DNA of 64,000 nucleotides from Watersipora subatra (Eukaryota; Bryozoa; Gymnolaemata; Cheilostomatida; Watersiporidae): NCBI RefSeq assembly GCF_963576615.1, contig NC_088716.1, positions 63,662,728-63,726,727 of the forward strand. The letters are read 5' to 3'. Of this stretch, positions 46,200-58,800 are shown one piece after another (within the stretch, counting starts at the first letter, position 1; each line of letters opens with the position of its first letter). The notes below the pieces were generated by a model that ran no database searches, was not told the DNA's origin, and was given only the letters and a program-made list of their open reading frames with translations. Made by a program: the position numbers and the translations under genes.

Positions 46200-47562
46200 T
46201 GGCATTCAATTAGAGGTTTTACAGTTTAGACATATGTGTATATATATTTATACTGTAAAACCTCTAATTGAAAGCCACCTTTATTTAAACACCACCTTTA
46301 TTTGACTGCCACCATGAGACAAGGGTTGAAAAATAGAGCACCACCCTCTATTTGAACGCCGCCTCCATTTGATGGCTATTTTGACAATCTTTGATCTTTA
46401 TGAACCCATAATGTCACGTGATCAGTAAAAAAGTGTCCACAGAATCCTATTAATAATGAATTGTTAACATCAATAACAATCAATTATCTTGTTGTCTAAT
46501 TCCAAAGCGTTGCACTTTTTTTCGTTAAAAACTTTGAAAGCAACACCCTAGAAATAATCAATAACTGTATCTGGCTAATAGTAGTTCTTTGGTTAACACG
46601 ATCTTGATACTTCAAAATACATGTATATAAAAACGGTTTACATTTACAATGGTAGATGAGCGATTAGTTTTAGGCCAAAGGCTACGTTAAGTGAGCAAAA
46701 CTTTTACGCATTGCATTTGTGCTAAATGCAACGCGTAAAAGTTTTGCTCTGCTAAAAAATTCTTTGGGTGCCATATCGACTAGTTCAGCAGTGCCGGAAA
46801 AGAGTTGAGATCTGAAAAGATTGTGGAAGGTATTGGACAACCACAAGATGTTCGTTCCATCAAAAGCAACAATAAGAACGCAGCTATCCGAGTGAACGAT
46901 GCAAATATTTTTGTTTTAAAAACTTCACTTTTTGTTTCTGCTTGTAATAAAAATATGGTTTGTTTATGTCACTCGTTCATGAATATATATTTGCAGCATT
47001 TGAGAGATTATCATTATATAACTTACAAATTTTCAGATTTATAGCATATTATTTGATAGTATCATTGTGGTAATCTGATCTTACAATGGATCGACGCTCG
47101 TGACTCCTCTTCTATTACACATAACAAGCTATTTTTGGCTGCAAACTAGCAATCAGATATCAATGAATGCAATGAGCTTTTATGCAAAATTAGTAAATAT
47201 AGATATAAAATAAAAATAAATCTTCAAATTTAACATAAAATAAAAATTGAAAGCTCTAAAAAATTGCAAAGCTAGACACAAGCTATAATATCATCGCAGA
47301 TTTATTGCAAGCAATAGATATCAACTGGTAGAGGTATTTCTCCGTTCCTCAATGCATATTTATCAAGAGATCTTTGGCAAGTTAGCAGGTAAGTTAGCAG
47401 ATTTATTGCATCCAAAAGGTTTGATATTGCTCCGCCGGAAAGAGAGGGCAAAATATAGGCAAAATTCGCATCACCCACCTCCAATTGACCGCCATTATAG
47501 AGAAAGGGTTGAAAAATAGAGCGCAATGGCGTTCAATTAGAGGTTTTACTGTATATATATTT
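46200..47562. mobile_element. TIR DNA transposon, non-autonomous
   Basis: Left end about 46252: ACTGTAAAACCTCTAATTG followed by AAAGCCACC. Right end about 47525-47555: GGCGTTCAATTAGAGGTTTT then ACTGT. TA flanks both ends. Secondary inner repeats (GGGTTGAAAAATAGAGC near both ends) match. An extra inverted end (GGCATTCAATTAGAGGTTTT) lies at 46210-46235, as if a second copy's end abuts. The interior has no transposase; it contains a strong hairpin at 46690-46745. Confidence 0.7.
46690..46745. other. Long hairpin within the TIR element
   Basis: GAGCAAAACTTTTACGC and GCGTAAAAGTTTTGCTC are mirrored with AAATGCAA/TTGCATTT inside them, giving a stem of about 25 bp and a tiny loop. Confidence 0.8.
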
Positions 47563-47574
47563 GTATATATAAAT

Positions 47575-48940
47575 CTCAGTGATTGTGTGTCTGTTATTCT
47601 GTGATTCTGTAAATCGGTGTGTCCAGCTATATCTATTGGAATGAAAAGCTAGCATCACGCTGGATTTGAACTCATCAAGATTAAAACCACATATTTGCAA
47701 ACCAATCATCTAACCACAAGTCTACAAAGGTCCTTACGATTCCATAGCCCTTACTATATACTATATACTGTATACCCTTTACCCGATTTCACATGCTAAA
47801 TGACGTATTGATTGATACATTGCGCCTATGGGTTACGATGCCCCTGTTATAAATTATTTTTTGCTTAACTTTATAAAACAAGACACTTTTTCATCCTCAC
47901 CATACTAGGGCGACTTTGTTTCCCACCGTACTATATCAACAAAAATTTCTCTCGAAATAAAAATCTAGTGATTGTTGTACTGATTACGACGAAATAACGA
48001 TTTTTATTTGATTTTCTCACTTTGTATTAATTGTATTATTAATGGTATTATTAATTGTATTATTACCAAATTATCTGTTTTGTAGTTTACATAATTGCTA
48101 TTTAGTTCACATCTACATATATTTTCTCTCCTAATTTATTTCATCTGCTCAGAAGACTTGTTTTTAGCTACACTATGATTTCCTTGATTTTAATTATAGC
48201 ACATAAATTTATAGGGATTTCTTGGTGCTTAGCTTGTGTTCCACAATCATTAAATACAAACTAAATCTGCTTTTCTTTAAATAGATTACCTTTTGTATTT
48301 GATTTCTTTGATTTTTAAAAAAAATTATAATTATTACCTTTTTTAATTTGTAATTATCAAATGTGCCAATTCAATTTTAAGTGTGACTACAACGGCACAA
48401 TTTCAAACTTCAAATGGTATTCACTAGAAATTGCAAAACTAGAAACTGTTCACATAGAAACTCTCGAGTAGGATTTAACTCTGCATTCTCTCTCCATTCA
48501 GTCAAACAAAGTACCTTCGTGCGCTTCGCTGATGTGTTTAATTTTGATATATCTTATTTTCACGCTTATACCTGTATCGAGAAGAACCAGTATCATCGTA
48601 TTAAAAGTTTTGATGGATAAATTTTGCTGCAACACTAACCTTTTTATACACACACTTCTATGCATTCATCATTATTATTAATTCAACATATTCGTGATTT
48701 TTATTTTGTTTTATCAGTTTGTATTAATTGTAGCCATTACTTGCTTAATTATTTCACATTTAAACACTTTTACAGTTGTTTTAGTTTTTCTCTTAATTTA
48801 TTTGAATTGCACAAAACACTTTTCTCGTAATATGAAGTTTAAAAGTTAGAATGGTAAATGTTGTATATGTTCAATAAAAATAAACGTTTTGTGCAAAGAA
48901 GTTTTTTTTACCAGAGCAACGCCGGGCATTCACCTAATAT
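47575..48940 (-). mobile_element. Long SINE-like element, left of an inverted pair
   Basis: Read on the minus strand from 48940: head AATGCCCGGCGTTGCTCTGG, TTACCATTCTAACTTTTAAA, a longer internal segment including GAATGCAGAGTTAAATCC, then a tRNA-like part at about 47710-47640 (TTGTGGTTAGATGATTGG; GAGTTCAAATCCAGC) and the TGGACACACCGAT end. It is about 1.3 kb, longer than the 440-bp form, and much of the internal segment is mirrored at 49058-50095. Confidence 0.65.
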
Positions 48941-49057
48941 GCATATAAACAGATATATTTAAATATATATATACACACATATACATACATATATACAGTA
49001 TGCCTATATTGCATATATAATATAGCATGCACAATATATATGTTGTACACTATATGC

Positions 49058-50095
49058 CCGACATTGCCTGGGCAATGGGCATTGGGCAATGGTCCTGGGT
49101 AATAAAAAATATTTGCACAGAAAATTTATTTTTACTCAACATATACAACATTTACCATTCTAACTTTTAAACTTCATATCATGAGAAGAGTGTTTTGTGC
49201 AGTTCAAATAAACTAAAAGAAAAAGTAAAACAACTTTAAAGGTGTTTAAATGTAAAATAATTAGCCAGTAATGGCTATATAAAATGTGATTTGTTACGAT
49301 TAAAATGACAAGTGAATTGATACTAATACAATTAAAATGAACTGATAAAACAAAATAAAAATCACGAATATGTTGAATTAATAATATTAAGAAATACATA
49401 GAAGTGTGTGTATAAAAAAGGTTACTGTTGCGGCAGAAGCTATCAATCAAAATTTTGAATACGACGATACTGGTACCTCTCGATAGTCGATACTGGCACA
49501 AATGTCAAAATGAGATATGAAAATTAAATACATCAGTGAAACGTACAAGGATACTTTGTCTGACTGAACCGAGAGAGAATGTAGAGGCAAATCCTACTCG
49601 AGAATGTCCATGTGAACATTTTTTAGTTTTACAATTTTTAGCGATTACTCTTTGCGATAAGCAGAAATTAAAGACTGAAATTGTGGTGTTACAGCTCCAC
49701 TGCAATGGAACATTTAAAATTAAAAAGGCACGATTGAAAATTACAAACAAAAAATGAATAATGGATTTTTAAATGGCTTCTAAAAAAGTTCAAAAAAAAA
49801 ACAAACGCAAAAGGTAATATTAATTCATAATAAACCGTACATATTTAGCTTTAATCGCGACAAGGATACCACAGATGCTGTAGATAAGGATACCGTAGGT
49901 GAGCTAAACAAGATAAGAAAGACTTGGCCTTGTGGTTAGGTGTGGGTGTTTGCATACTTACAGTTGCAATCATCGCGAGTTCAATTACAGTAATGTGGAG
50001 ATTGTTTATTGCCAGTTTTAATCGCTACAGCTGGACAGTGACAACAGAAAAAGACAAACATTGAGATTTATATATTGTATATCTTATATATATCC
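49058..50095 (+). mobile_element. Long SINE-like element, right of an inverted pair
   Basis: Starts GCCCGACATTGCCTGGGCAA, continues with TTTACCATTCTAACTTTTAA, then the same long internal segment as the left partner (GAGAGAATGTAGAGGCAAATC; CGATACTGG words), then a tRNA-like part at about 49930-49990 (TTGTGGTTAGGTGTGGG; GAGTTCAATTAC). The two partners face away from a 110-bp TA-rich centre. Short frames inside (49536-49757) are not convincing genes. Confidence 0.65.
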
Positions 50096-51560
50096 ATAAT
50101 CTCCTAATAACATGTCAAAGGAAAGTAGATGAAGAACATGTTTGCAAGTTACAATAGCCATCAACATGCCAGTATTATTGTATTACATTGCTTTCAACAA
50201 TTGAGTAAGTTGTGTGTTAACTGTAACAAAAGGTAAACATTTTCATATATACAAATTCATTGTTGTTGAACTTACTCGATTACCTTCAGGGTACAAACTA
50301 AATCTTTTGCTAGTCAAACATGGAAATCACTTGGACTATAAAATTTATCATTTGCCGTTTCTGAAGTGTAAACCTTGAGGGCTGCTGCAATGCCATGTGA
50401 GGATACAACTGCATAGAATAGTTGGCATAAATTTTTGCAAAAAGCCTCATGAGGTATAGAAAAACCTTGAAATTGACTGCATTTATATCTTAGCCAATGC
50501 TAGTTTTTCTGTCAAAAAATTCATGACAGACTATTTAACCAGCTTTGAATTACCTCAAAAAGGAACAAATCCTTGCAACAGTAAGTAATTAAGATGTCAT
50601 GTAAGCTAGTTCACACTACTGTATTAACAAGGACACATTTAGGCACTGATTGGCTAGCAATAAGTCAGGCTCTTTGGTACTAAAAACAACCCAATGAAGA
50701 CACAAAAACCATGTGATAGCGACAGATTTAATTGTATGCATTCATTTTCGAGGAAAGCATTGAATAATGCAGCAATAACACTATAGGCTCTGCCTATAGT
50801 GTTATTGAACTTCAATCCTAAAGAAAAAAATCATTACACCTTTTTATTATTTTGTTGATTTCAGTTCCTATGTCCATTAAAAGCATGGTACACTCGTATG
50901 ATACAGAAATCACGACAAACAATACATAATAATGAGATGTTTGTTCATCGGTGGCTAGTATTCTAAACTCTTCCAGGTTTGTTATTGGGTATTTGTGCAA
51001 TTAACATTAAAAATCAAAATTATTTTATCTAATCTACGAAAAATGCGACCTCGATATTTCTTATTTAGTATCTTCTAGATAAAGGGCGAATAACCGCGGT
51101 AGCTTACCAATTTTTCCAGGAGCTGCTCTTTTCGAGATCAACGGATGTTGCCGTGTTTACATATGAAAACGAGACTATTTTTTAATTGGCGCAATGGCAA
51201 CAGTTTCACTTTCACTCAGCATTGCTCAGAGAAAGTTACGTTACCGGAAGTCTAAATATTTTCAAACGTTCCAAGCAAACTCATGTGATCATACAAAGTT
51301 CTGTTACAAATTGTGGTATTGAATCAGAAATACGACTTACACACATGAAATCACTATTTTTCTAAACTTTTAATATACCACAAAAATCTTTTTATGTGTA
51401 GCACTAACATCTTATTTGTGGTTAATAAATTTTACACCAGGCTAAAACCAAACTTCTGTCTATCTGACAGCTTGACATTAAAGGAATTATTTTAATCTTT
51501 GCGTTAACACTTTTTTTATTTATTTTTATAATTATTAAATTTAATAGTAATTTAAACAGC
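50096..51560. other. No gene; one perfect hairpin
   Basis: AT-rich intergenic sequence. A perfect 16-bp inverted repeat with a 3-base loop lies at 50773-50807. The region from about 51100 leads into the THAP relic and may include that element's left non-coding end, but terminal repeats were not found. Confidence 0.45.
50773..50807. other. Perfect 16-bp hairpin
   Basis: CAATAACACTATAGGC, loop TCT, GCCTATAGTGTTATTG. No T-run or coding context; it may be the end of a small inverted-repeat element. Confidence 0.8.
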
Positions 51561-52662
51561 ATGTTCATCATAATATTTAATTATTGTTGGGCTGTGGGAT
51601 GCTCAGGTAGATCAGAGTTAGGCCTACAGGTGTTTCAATTTCCAAAAGATCCTGGAAGAAGGAATGCCTGTATTGTTAAAGTGGGCAGGTAAGATTTACG
51701 TTGTTTTTACTGTTTGCAGTTGATCATTGGTTTGATGTCCCTCGACATTTGGTAATGGCTTTATCTAAACACAAACTTGATGCTTATGTTGATGCTCGTT
51801 CATTTCTTGATGATTTTATACAAATAGTTCAGTCAATGCGGATAGGATTCAAGTTTGCATGGAAGCCAGTCTAAGCTGGTATTCACCTATCCACATGATC
51901 TGTACTCTACACTTGTGATGACATGCTTGACAAGATGGAGTTCTTACTCACCTCTAGGTTGACACAAGACTGTGTCGAGAGCCTTTTCAGCTTGGTAAGA
52001 TATAGAATTCCTGTACCAACAGCTAGATAATTTAAATATGCTTTAAAACTGATCACTGTGGCAGAGTATCTCAAACCGACCAAAACTTCCAACTACGTAG
52101 AAAATGAACGAGAGTACTTCGGAGATTTATTGCCATCTACCATAGAAGTACCAACTGCAGAGCCTCAGCTCATAAATATACTGCTGGTTACATGTGAGGA
52201 AATCAGATCAGCGGAAGAGTCACTAGATTACCTAGCTGACTATTGTCTACAGAGTTTGCTAAAGTTGAAGCAAGTATGTGAAAGTTGTTGCACTGGCCCA
52301 TCTAACACATCCAGTATTCCACACTGCAGGTCAGGTTAAAAAACTTTAAAGAAGGTGCTTTGTGTGAAGTTTCTGGTGACACATTTGCTCTATTAAAAAA
52401 GGGAGAGTCAGTCGTGAGAAACTTTGAACCTCATCTTAAAAATAAACACGTTGTTAGACACGTTGTTGGTTCTAAATGCATGGAGAATATTGATATGCCA
52501 TGTGAACTGCCAACTTGTCATCCTATATTACAGAAACTAGTGAAAAAGTTTGTGAATGTTAGAATTCATATTTTATGTAAAAAACACCCCTCCATCTCAC
52601 AGTCAGTACAGCTAGGTACCAAACGAATGGCCTTGCGAACACTAGCTCAGAATATTCATTAA
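51561..52662 (+). pseudogene. Internally deleted THAP/P-element-type transposase relic
   Basis: The ATG at 51561 opens NYCWAVGCSGRSE and FQFPKDPGRRNA, the start of a THAP zinc finger (C-x-C pair and the FPxDP motif), ended by a donor-like AG/GTAAGA at 51688. After a gap too short to hold the RNase-H-like catalytic region, 51740-52339 encodes the P-transposase C-terminal part (FIQIVQSMRIGFKFAW; FLLTSRLTQDCVESLFS; FKYALKLI), with in-frame stops after WKPV and TAR. The frame 52360-52662 continues it (KFVNVRIHILCKK). Catalytic core missing and several stops: dead as a transposase. Confidence 0.78.
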
Positions 52663-54848
52663 GCGTTGCTGAAATTTGATGCTTTCTGTATTTTTACTGA
52701 ACTAAGGCTTGGTGGCTAGTATATTATGTATATATGTTATAAACATGTATAGGTCAGCCATAGCACACAAAATACTACTCTGGCATAGCTTGCAATAGTA
52801 CTAGTACAGCTTAGCTCCTTTGACTGTTTATTCAAAATTAATAATTTTTATTTTAACATTACTATGAAGGGTTTTCTATGTGGTATAATATGCTCTTTGT
52901 GTATTCAGTTTTTATAATGTAAAGTACTTCAATTTTTATGTTGTACTACATACTTCTTGCACTTTTAGTTACAATCATTGTAACATCATTGTCCATTGAT
53001 TGTTCATTAATTTGAATAAAACAAGCCTGTTTATAATTTTTATAACTACTAAGAACAAAAAATTGGCAATTGATGGTATTATAAATATAATTATCATTAT
53101 GAATACAATAAATTGTTTGTTTGGTAAGTAAACACAATTTAGCTAAGACGCTCTAGCACATATAATAGGAGTTATTTACTATGAAGAAGTAAATAACTTT
53201 TAAATATGGAGTTGCCACTTCTATCACTGCAGTGTGAGTTAGAGCAAAACCTGAACTTTTTGTGGTATACTTGTCAGTGCTCTAAGGCTACACAAAGTTC
53301 ACTAAACGGGTGGGATCTTCATTTTCCAAACATTGTCAAAACATAGATCGACAAAATTAAACTACAAAGTTTTACATGTCCAGGTAATGTTTTACAACTC
53401 CCATGTAATGCAGGAGTAACTTTCTTCAACTGCCCGTGTAATAGAGAGTTGCTTTGGCAATGAAATGTGCACGGAACTTGCTAGTCTCCAAACCAACAGT
53501 CTGCTCCCACTATTTTTAGGTCTAATTGGTTACCGTATTAGACAGTATTTGAAAGAGAACAGGATTCCCTACAAGATGACGCGTATAATTTTATAATTTA
53601 AGAGAAGATAACCTTGTTAAAGCTTAAGTCAAAGCGCAAGTTTTACCCAAGTTGGCATATAGCTCAAATTATGACAGGTTTTGCATCTGAAACCAAGTTC
53701 TAGTTTGGTGTATGTTTTGATATCTGTGTAACAATTTTAGGTGCTGCTGAACTGCATGAATCTGGACCTCTCTATCCTTCATCTGGTGATAGTTGTAACA
53801 CTAATTCACTTGAGAAATGTATCCTAGCTCCTTTGTTTTAATCATTTTATTATACAGGTATATGATTAATTTGAAAACAATTCGCACATGTGATGATTAG
53901 ATAATTATTGACATTAATATAAACATTTTGTTTTTATGTTCCTTCAGCGATTTAATATATCAGCCTTTTTATTGTCAGGTTTACATATGACACCTGTCAC
54001 AACAAAACCAGCAATGTCAGGTTTACATATGACACCTGTCACAACAAAACCAGCAATGTCAGGCAAATTTCACTTTTGCATTGTCTGTAATTTTACAAAT
54101 CATGTCTACTGGTTATTTTTGGTTTCATTCGGTCTTGATAGCTGAGCTGCAGTAAACAATATATTAAAAAGGGAAAACTGCAGTTAAAGTGGCAAATTAA
54201 AAATATTGACAGAAATTATTGTTAAAATTTACGTTTTCCATAGCAACGTCTATCCTATTTCATACTACATATGAAAACTTTATATCCACTTGCTCAGCAG
54301 AAGTTAGGCTTTTAGAGAGTGGACTACACCTTTTTCATCTCACATCATAGCTATCATAAATATAGCCGATGCAAGAATAGTTCAAAATATTTAAATTTTT
54401 GCGCACAGCTTTTTTGTGTGAAAAAGTCAAGTTATGGAGGGAGTTTCTAGAACGATGTAAAATTTGGTAGTAAAGGTTAGCTAATTTATAACTGACAATG
54501 AAGATCAATGTCATTGTGTATTGTTAGCCATTTTATGCTGACAATACACAACGACCTTGACCTTCATAAAAACTTTCAGTAAACAAATCATAATGCAGAA
54601 CATAACAAAATGAAGATAAATAGTTCAGGAAATAACATAAAAAAATATATGTTAAACAGAAATACTAATAAAGCCGACATAGTGAGCTAGATATGAAGAA
54701 TAATAAGGATATTGTCATTTATTTCCCTATTTCTTACATGAACTAGCACCCAGAGGACCAGTGACCACATGTGATTGCTATTCATAAAATACATTGTAAA
54801 AAATTCTTAAATAAAGCAATAAATGCATCTGAAGATTAAAACATGTGG
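52663..54848. other. No gene recognised; one short direct repeat
   Basis: AT-rich sequence. At 53979-54062 a 42-bp segment (GTTTACATATGACACCTGTC, then ACAACAAAACCAGCAATGTC) occurs twice in tandem, giving the small frame there. No splice-bounded coding sequence is seen. Confidence 0.45.
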
Positions 54849-54849
54849 T

Positions 54850-55388
54850 TAAATACCCGGCATTGCGCAGGCAATAAAAAAGTTTTTGCACAGCAAATTT
54901 ACTTTTACTCAACATATCTACCATTTTAACTTTTAAACGAAGGTGTTTGTTATTTCAGTCTACTCTATTTTTTCTGTGCACTGTGTCTATTTATGTGCAA
55001 TTCATACCGTACCTGCTTCAGTGCCTACTACAGCTCTGTACCGATAGAAATAGTCTTGCTACCCATATATGTACATGTAGTGAGTACTGCCCATGTATGT
55101 GAGTTGAGCATTTTTCTTCTGGCAAATAATTCTAGCATAATGCTAGATGAAGCGTTAAGCGTGAAGCCATGAATGATTGGCATGTGGGTTGAGTATGTGC
55201 ACAAATTATTTCATAGTATAGACAGTTGGACAATGTAGTGGATAAATGCCTGTCTGCGAAACTGGAGGTTCAAAGTTCAAATCCGGTGACATGTGGGATT
55301 TTCATTCCTACAACGTTGTCACTAAACTGGACACACGGACTGACCAACAAATGACAAACAATGAAATTTATATATAGATTTAATTATT
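54850..55388 (+). mobile_element. SINE-like element
   Basis: Head ATACCCGGCATTGCGCAGGC and AATAAAAAAGTTTTTGCACA, then CTACCATTTTAACTTTTAAA. tRNA-like part at about 55230-55300 (GACAATGTAGTGGATAAATG; AAGTTCAAATCCGGTG). End ACAAACAATGAAATTTATAT. Same order of parts as 45718-46160, with a diverged middle. Confidence 0.7.
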
Positions 55389-55858
55389 GGAACATTGGAA
55401 ATCTATAAAAATATATACATATATTACAGACTGTACAATTATATACATAAATCATACACGCTTGTACACATAGATAAATTACTAAATGAAATAAATAGTG
55501 TAAAGAGTAAAAAAGTTAAATATTGCATACAAATGATTGACTGAGTAGTCACAATAAAATGTCAATTACAGGTAAGAGATAAGAATGTTTATAAAAAGGA
55601 GAATGAAAAGGAGAATGAAAGACAAGAACGACCACCTGCATATACTGAGAGAAGGAGACTTGAGGATCAAGGAAACATGCCTGTATTCATATTAAGCATG
55701 ATTGGTTGATGGCAAATGCTACATATTTGATAAAGACAGAATATGAGAGAAATTCAGCTTTTTTTTATAAAAACACATTGATGCGTTTGCTTGTCAAAAC
55801 CAGGTTTCAGCTGAAGATAGAAGACGATTAAGTTAAGGAAGACTTTTGCTGGCATCTC
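55389..55858. other. 3' flank of REV3L
   Basis: TA-rich sequence and the region just downstream of the REV3L stop on the minus strand. It should contain its 3' UTR; no polyadenylation signal was assigned. Confidence 0.4.
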
Positions 55859-55859
55859 C

Positions 55860-58800
55860 CTAAAAGTTATTGATCTTCCCAAGATATTGGTCAGAAAGAG
55901 AGGCAGCGAGAATACGATCATTGTGAAGCTGAGTCTTCTTGTAGAGCACAGGACAATCGAATGAGATACACGGAACCCTCTGATCGGGAACTTTAGCACA
56001 GCAGCGACACATCTATAATACACACTAGATCATGTGGTACACTTCAACTAGACTACCTGAAAAGATATGTAGTACACTTTAGGTGTAGTTCCCATATTGA
56101 ATGCGAGACCCTGGCGGTAATCTTGTGCAGCAAAACACTTGCGACGCTAGGCTCGGTGGCTTCTGGTCACATAAAACTGTGTCGCAGTTTATCACATAAA
56201 TTGACTTTTCGCCATGCCGTTTCGAAAGTGCTGACCTTCACTTGTACAATGCACTTCGAGAATGTTTTGTCTGTGGCCCCTCGCGAATGTTGAACCGCGC
56301 TGAACTCTTGTGTTGACCTCCGGTGACTACTGGCAGTACTCGGCACGTATGATCCCATTTCACCGCCGATAGCCCTGCGATACTGCCACCGATGCTTACA
56401 GCGTATATGGAAACTAGGCTTAAACTAACCTATCTAAATGGATATGTAGTACACTTGAACCAACTTTTCCAAAACTGTATGCAATAAACCCCGTTGTGCG
56501 ATACTGAACTGCTAAACAAACGGAGGGACTATACAAGGAATACCTACTGAACTGGTATATATAGAACAATACCAGAAAAGCTGCTACACACACAAACCTG
56601 GAGGATAGCAAGTTCCAAGCTATGCTGCCTGCTGACAATGCTGTTCAAAGCTATAACTGTATTACAAGCATCTTTTGTTAGACAGTCGTAACAGACTTTA
56701 GCTTGCTGGCCACCTTGACATAAGTGACAACTAGTTGACTGGAAATACTGAGTCAGCGTGCTCTAAAAAAGTGGTAATGCAATGATATGGTGACAACACT
56801 ACTGGAGCACAATTGAACAGGATTACAATGTGATATTGATGACACTACCGGAGCACAGTTGAACATGATTACAATGTGATATTGATGACACTACCAGAGC
56901 ACAGTTGAACAGGATTACAATGTGATATTGATGACACTACCAGAGCACAGTTGAACAGGATTACAATGTGATATTGATGACACTACCGGAGCACAGTTGA
57001 ACAGGATTACAATGTGATATTGATGACACTACCAGAGCACAGTTGAACAGGATTACAATGTGATATTGATGACACTACCAGAGCACAGTTGAACAGGATT
57101 ACAATGTGATATTGATGACACTATCAGAGCACAGTTGAACAGGATTACAATGTGATATTGATGACACTACCAGAGCACAGTTGAACAGGAATACAATGTG
57201 ATATTGATGACACGACCAGAGCACAGTTGAACAGGATTACAATGTGATATTGATGACACTACCAGAGCACAGTTGAACAGGATTACAATGTGATATTGAT
57301 GACACTATCAGAGCACAGTTGAACAGGAATACAATGTGATATTGATGACACTACCAGAGCACAGTTGAACAGGACTACAATGTGATATTGATGACACGAC
57401 CAGAGCACAGTTGAACAGGATTACAATGTGATATTGATGACACTACCAGAGCACAGTTGAACAGGATTACAATGTGATATTGATGACACTACCAGAGCAC
57501 AGTTGAACAGGATTACAATGTGATATTGATAACACCATCAGAGCACAGTTGAACAGGATTACAATGTGATATTGATGACACTACCAGAGCACAGTTGAAC
57601 AGGATTACAATGTGATATTGATGACACTACCAGAGCACAGTTGAACAGGATTACAATGTGATATTGATGACACGACCAGAGCACAGTTGAACAGGATTAC
57701 AATGTGATATTGATGACACTACCGGAGCACAGTTGAACAGGATTACAATGTGATATTGATGACACTACCAGAGCACAGTTGAACAGGATTACAATGTGAT
57801 ATTGATGACACTACCAGAGCACAGTTGAACAGGATTACAATGTGATATTGATGACACTATCAGAGCACAGTTGAACAGGATTACAATGTGATATTGATGA
57901 CACTACCGGAGCACAGTTGAACAGAATTACAATGTGATATTGATGACACTACCAGAGCACAGTTGAACAGGAATACAAGGTGATATTGATGACACTACCA
58001 GGACACAGCTACAGCTGTATGCAGTGATCCTATGAAATGGTGATAATATTACCTGAGTACAGCTATAAACATGCTGTACATGCAAATGAAAATATGTTGA
58101 AGGAAGAAAAGAAGCGTAAGCGTGGCCAACCTTAACGCTGCTTGAAGTGCTCACAGTTCCTATCTTGTGTGATTTAGGTAGTTCCTCAAACCAACTTTGC
58201 ACATTGACTCCAAGCAAGGAAAACGCTCTGTAAACCAAGTATGTATATAATATGTTTCAGACATGTTCACTGCCTTAGACAATATTGTCATCAGTGTGAT
58301 CATCTGACTAAAATCATGTGTTTTAAATGACAGCAGTGTGATAGCGGTGAATTTGAGTTTATGTTATGATTGATTATAGTGTGTTTGGATAGTAATTGCT
58401 TGATTGCAGATTGATTGTATGGTTTTCGCCACTGTTATCAGCGAGACTGGCTAAGTGTTATGACTAACATCTATTTACAACATCTGATCCAGAAGTTGCC
58501 AAAGTGGAGTTGTATTACACCTGTATAGTTGCACGAAAGAAAAACCAATCGCAGCGTTCGCTAGCAATCATTTCATGAGTGTTGTCAGAAAATTTCAGAT
58601 TATTATGACAAAGCTTTGTCACATGAGCCCACGTTATGTCAAGGTCTGTCAGTTGCTTTTAGAGAGTTTTTAACAAACTTATCGAAATGTCTAATCTATT
58701 GAAACAGCATATTTGCATTAAATTTTATGTGAAATCAGGGAAAACTAGTACTCAGACAATTGAAATGTTACACATTGCTGTTGGAGATGCTGCTCTAAAG

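Noticed and set aside
56785-58005. Possible CRISPR array (regular repeats)
   Set aside because: Units are contiguous with no variable spacers, and the setting is an intron of an animal gene.
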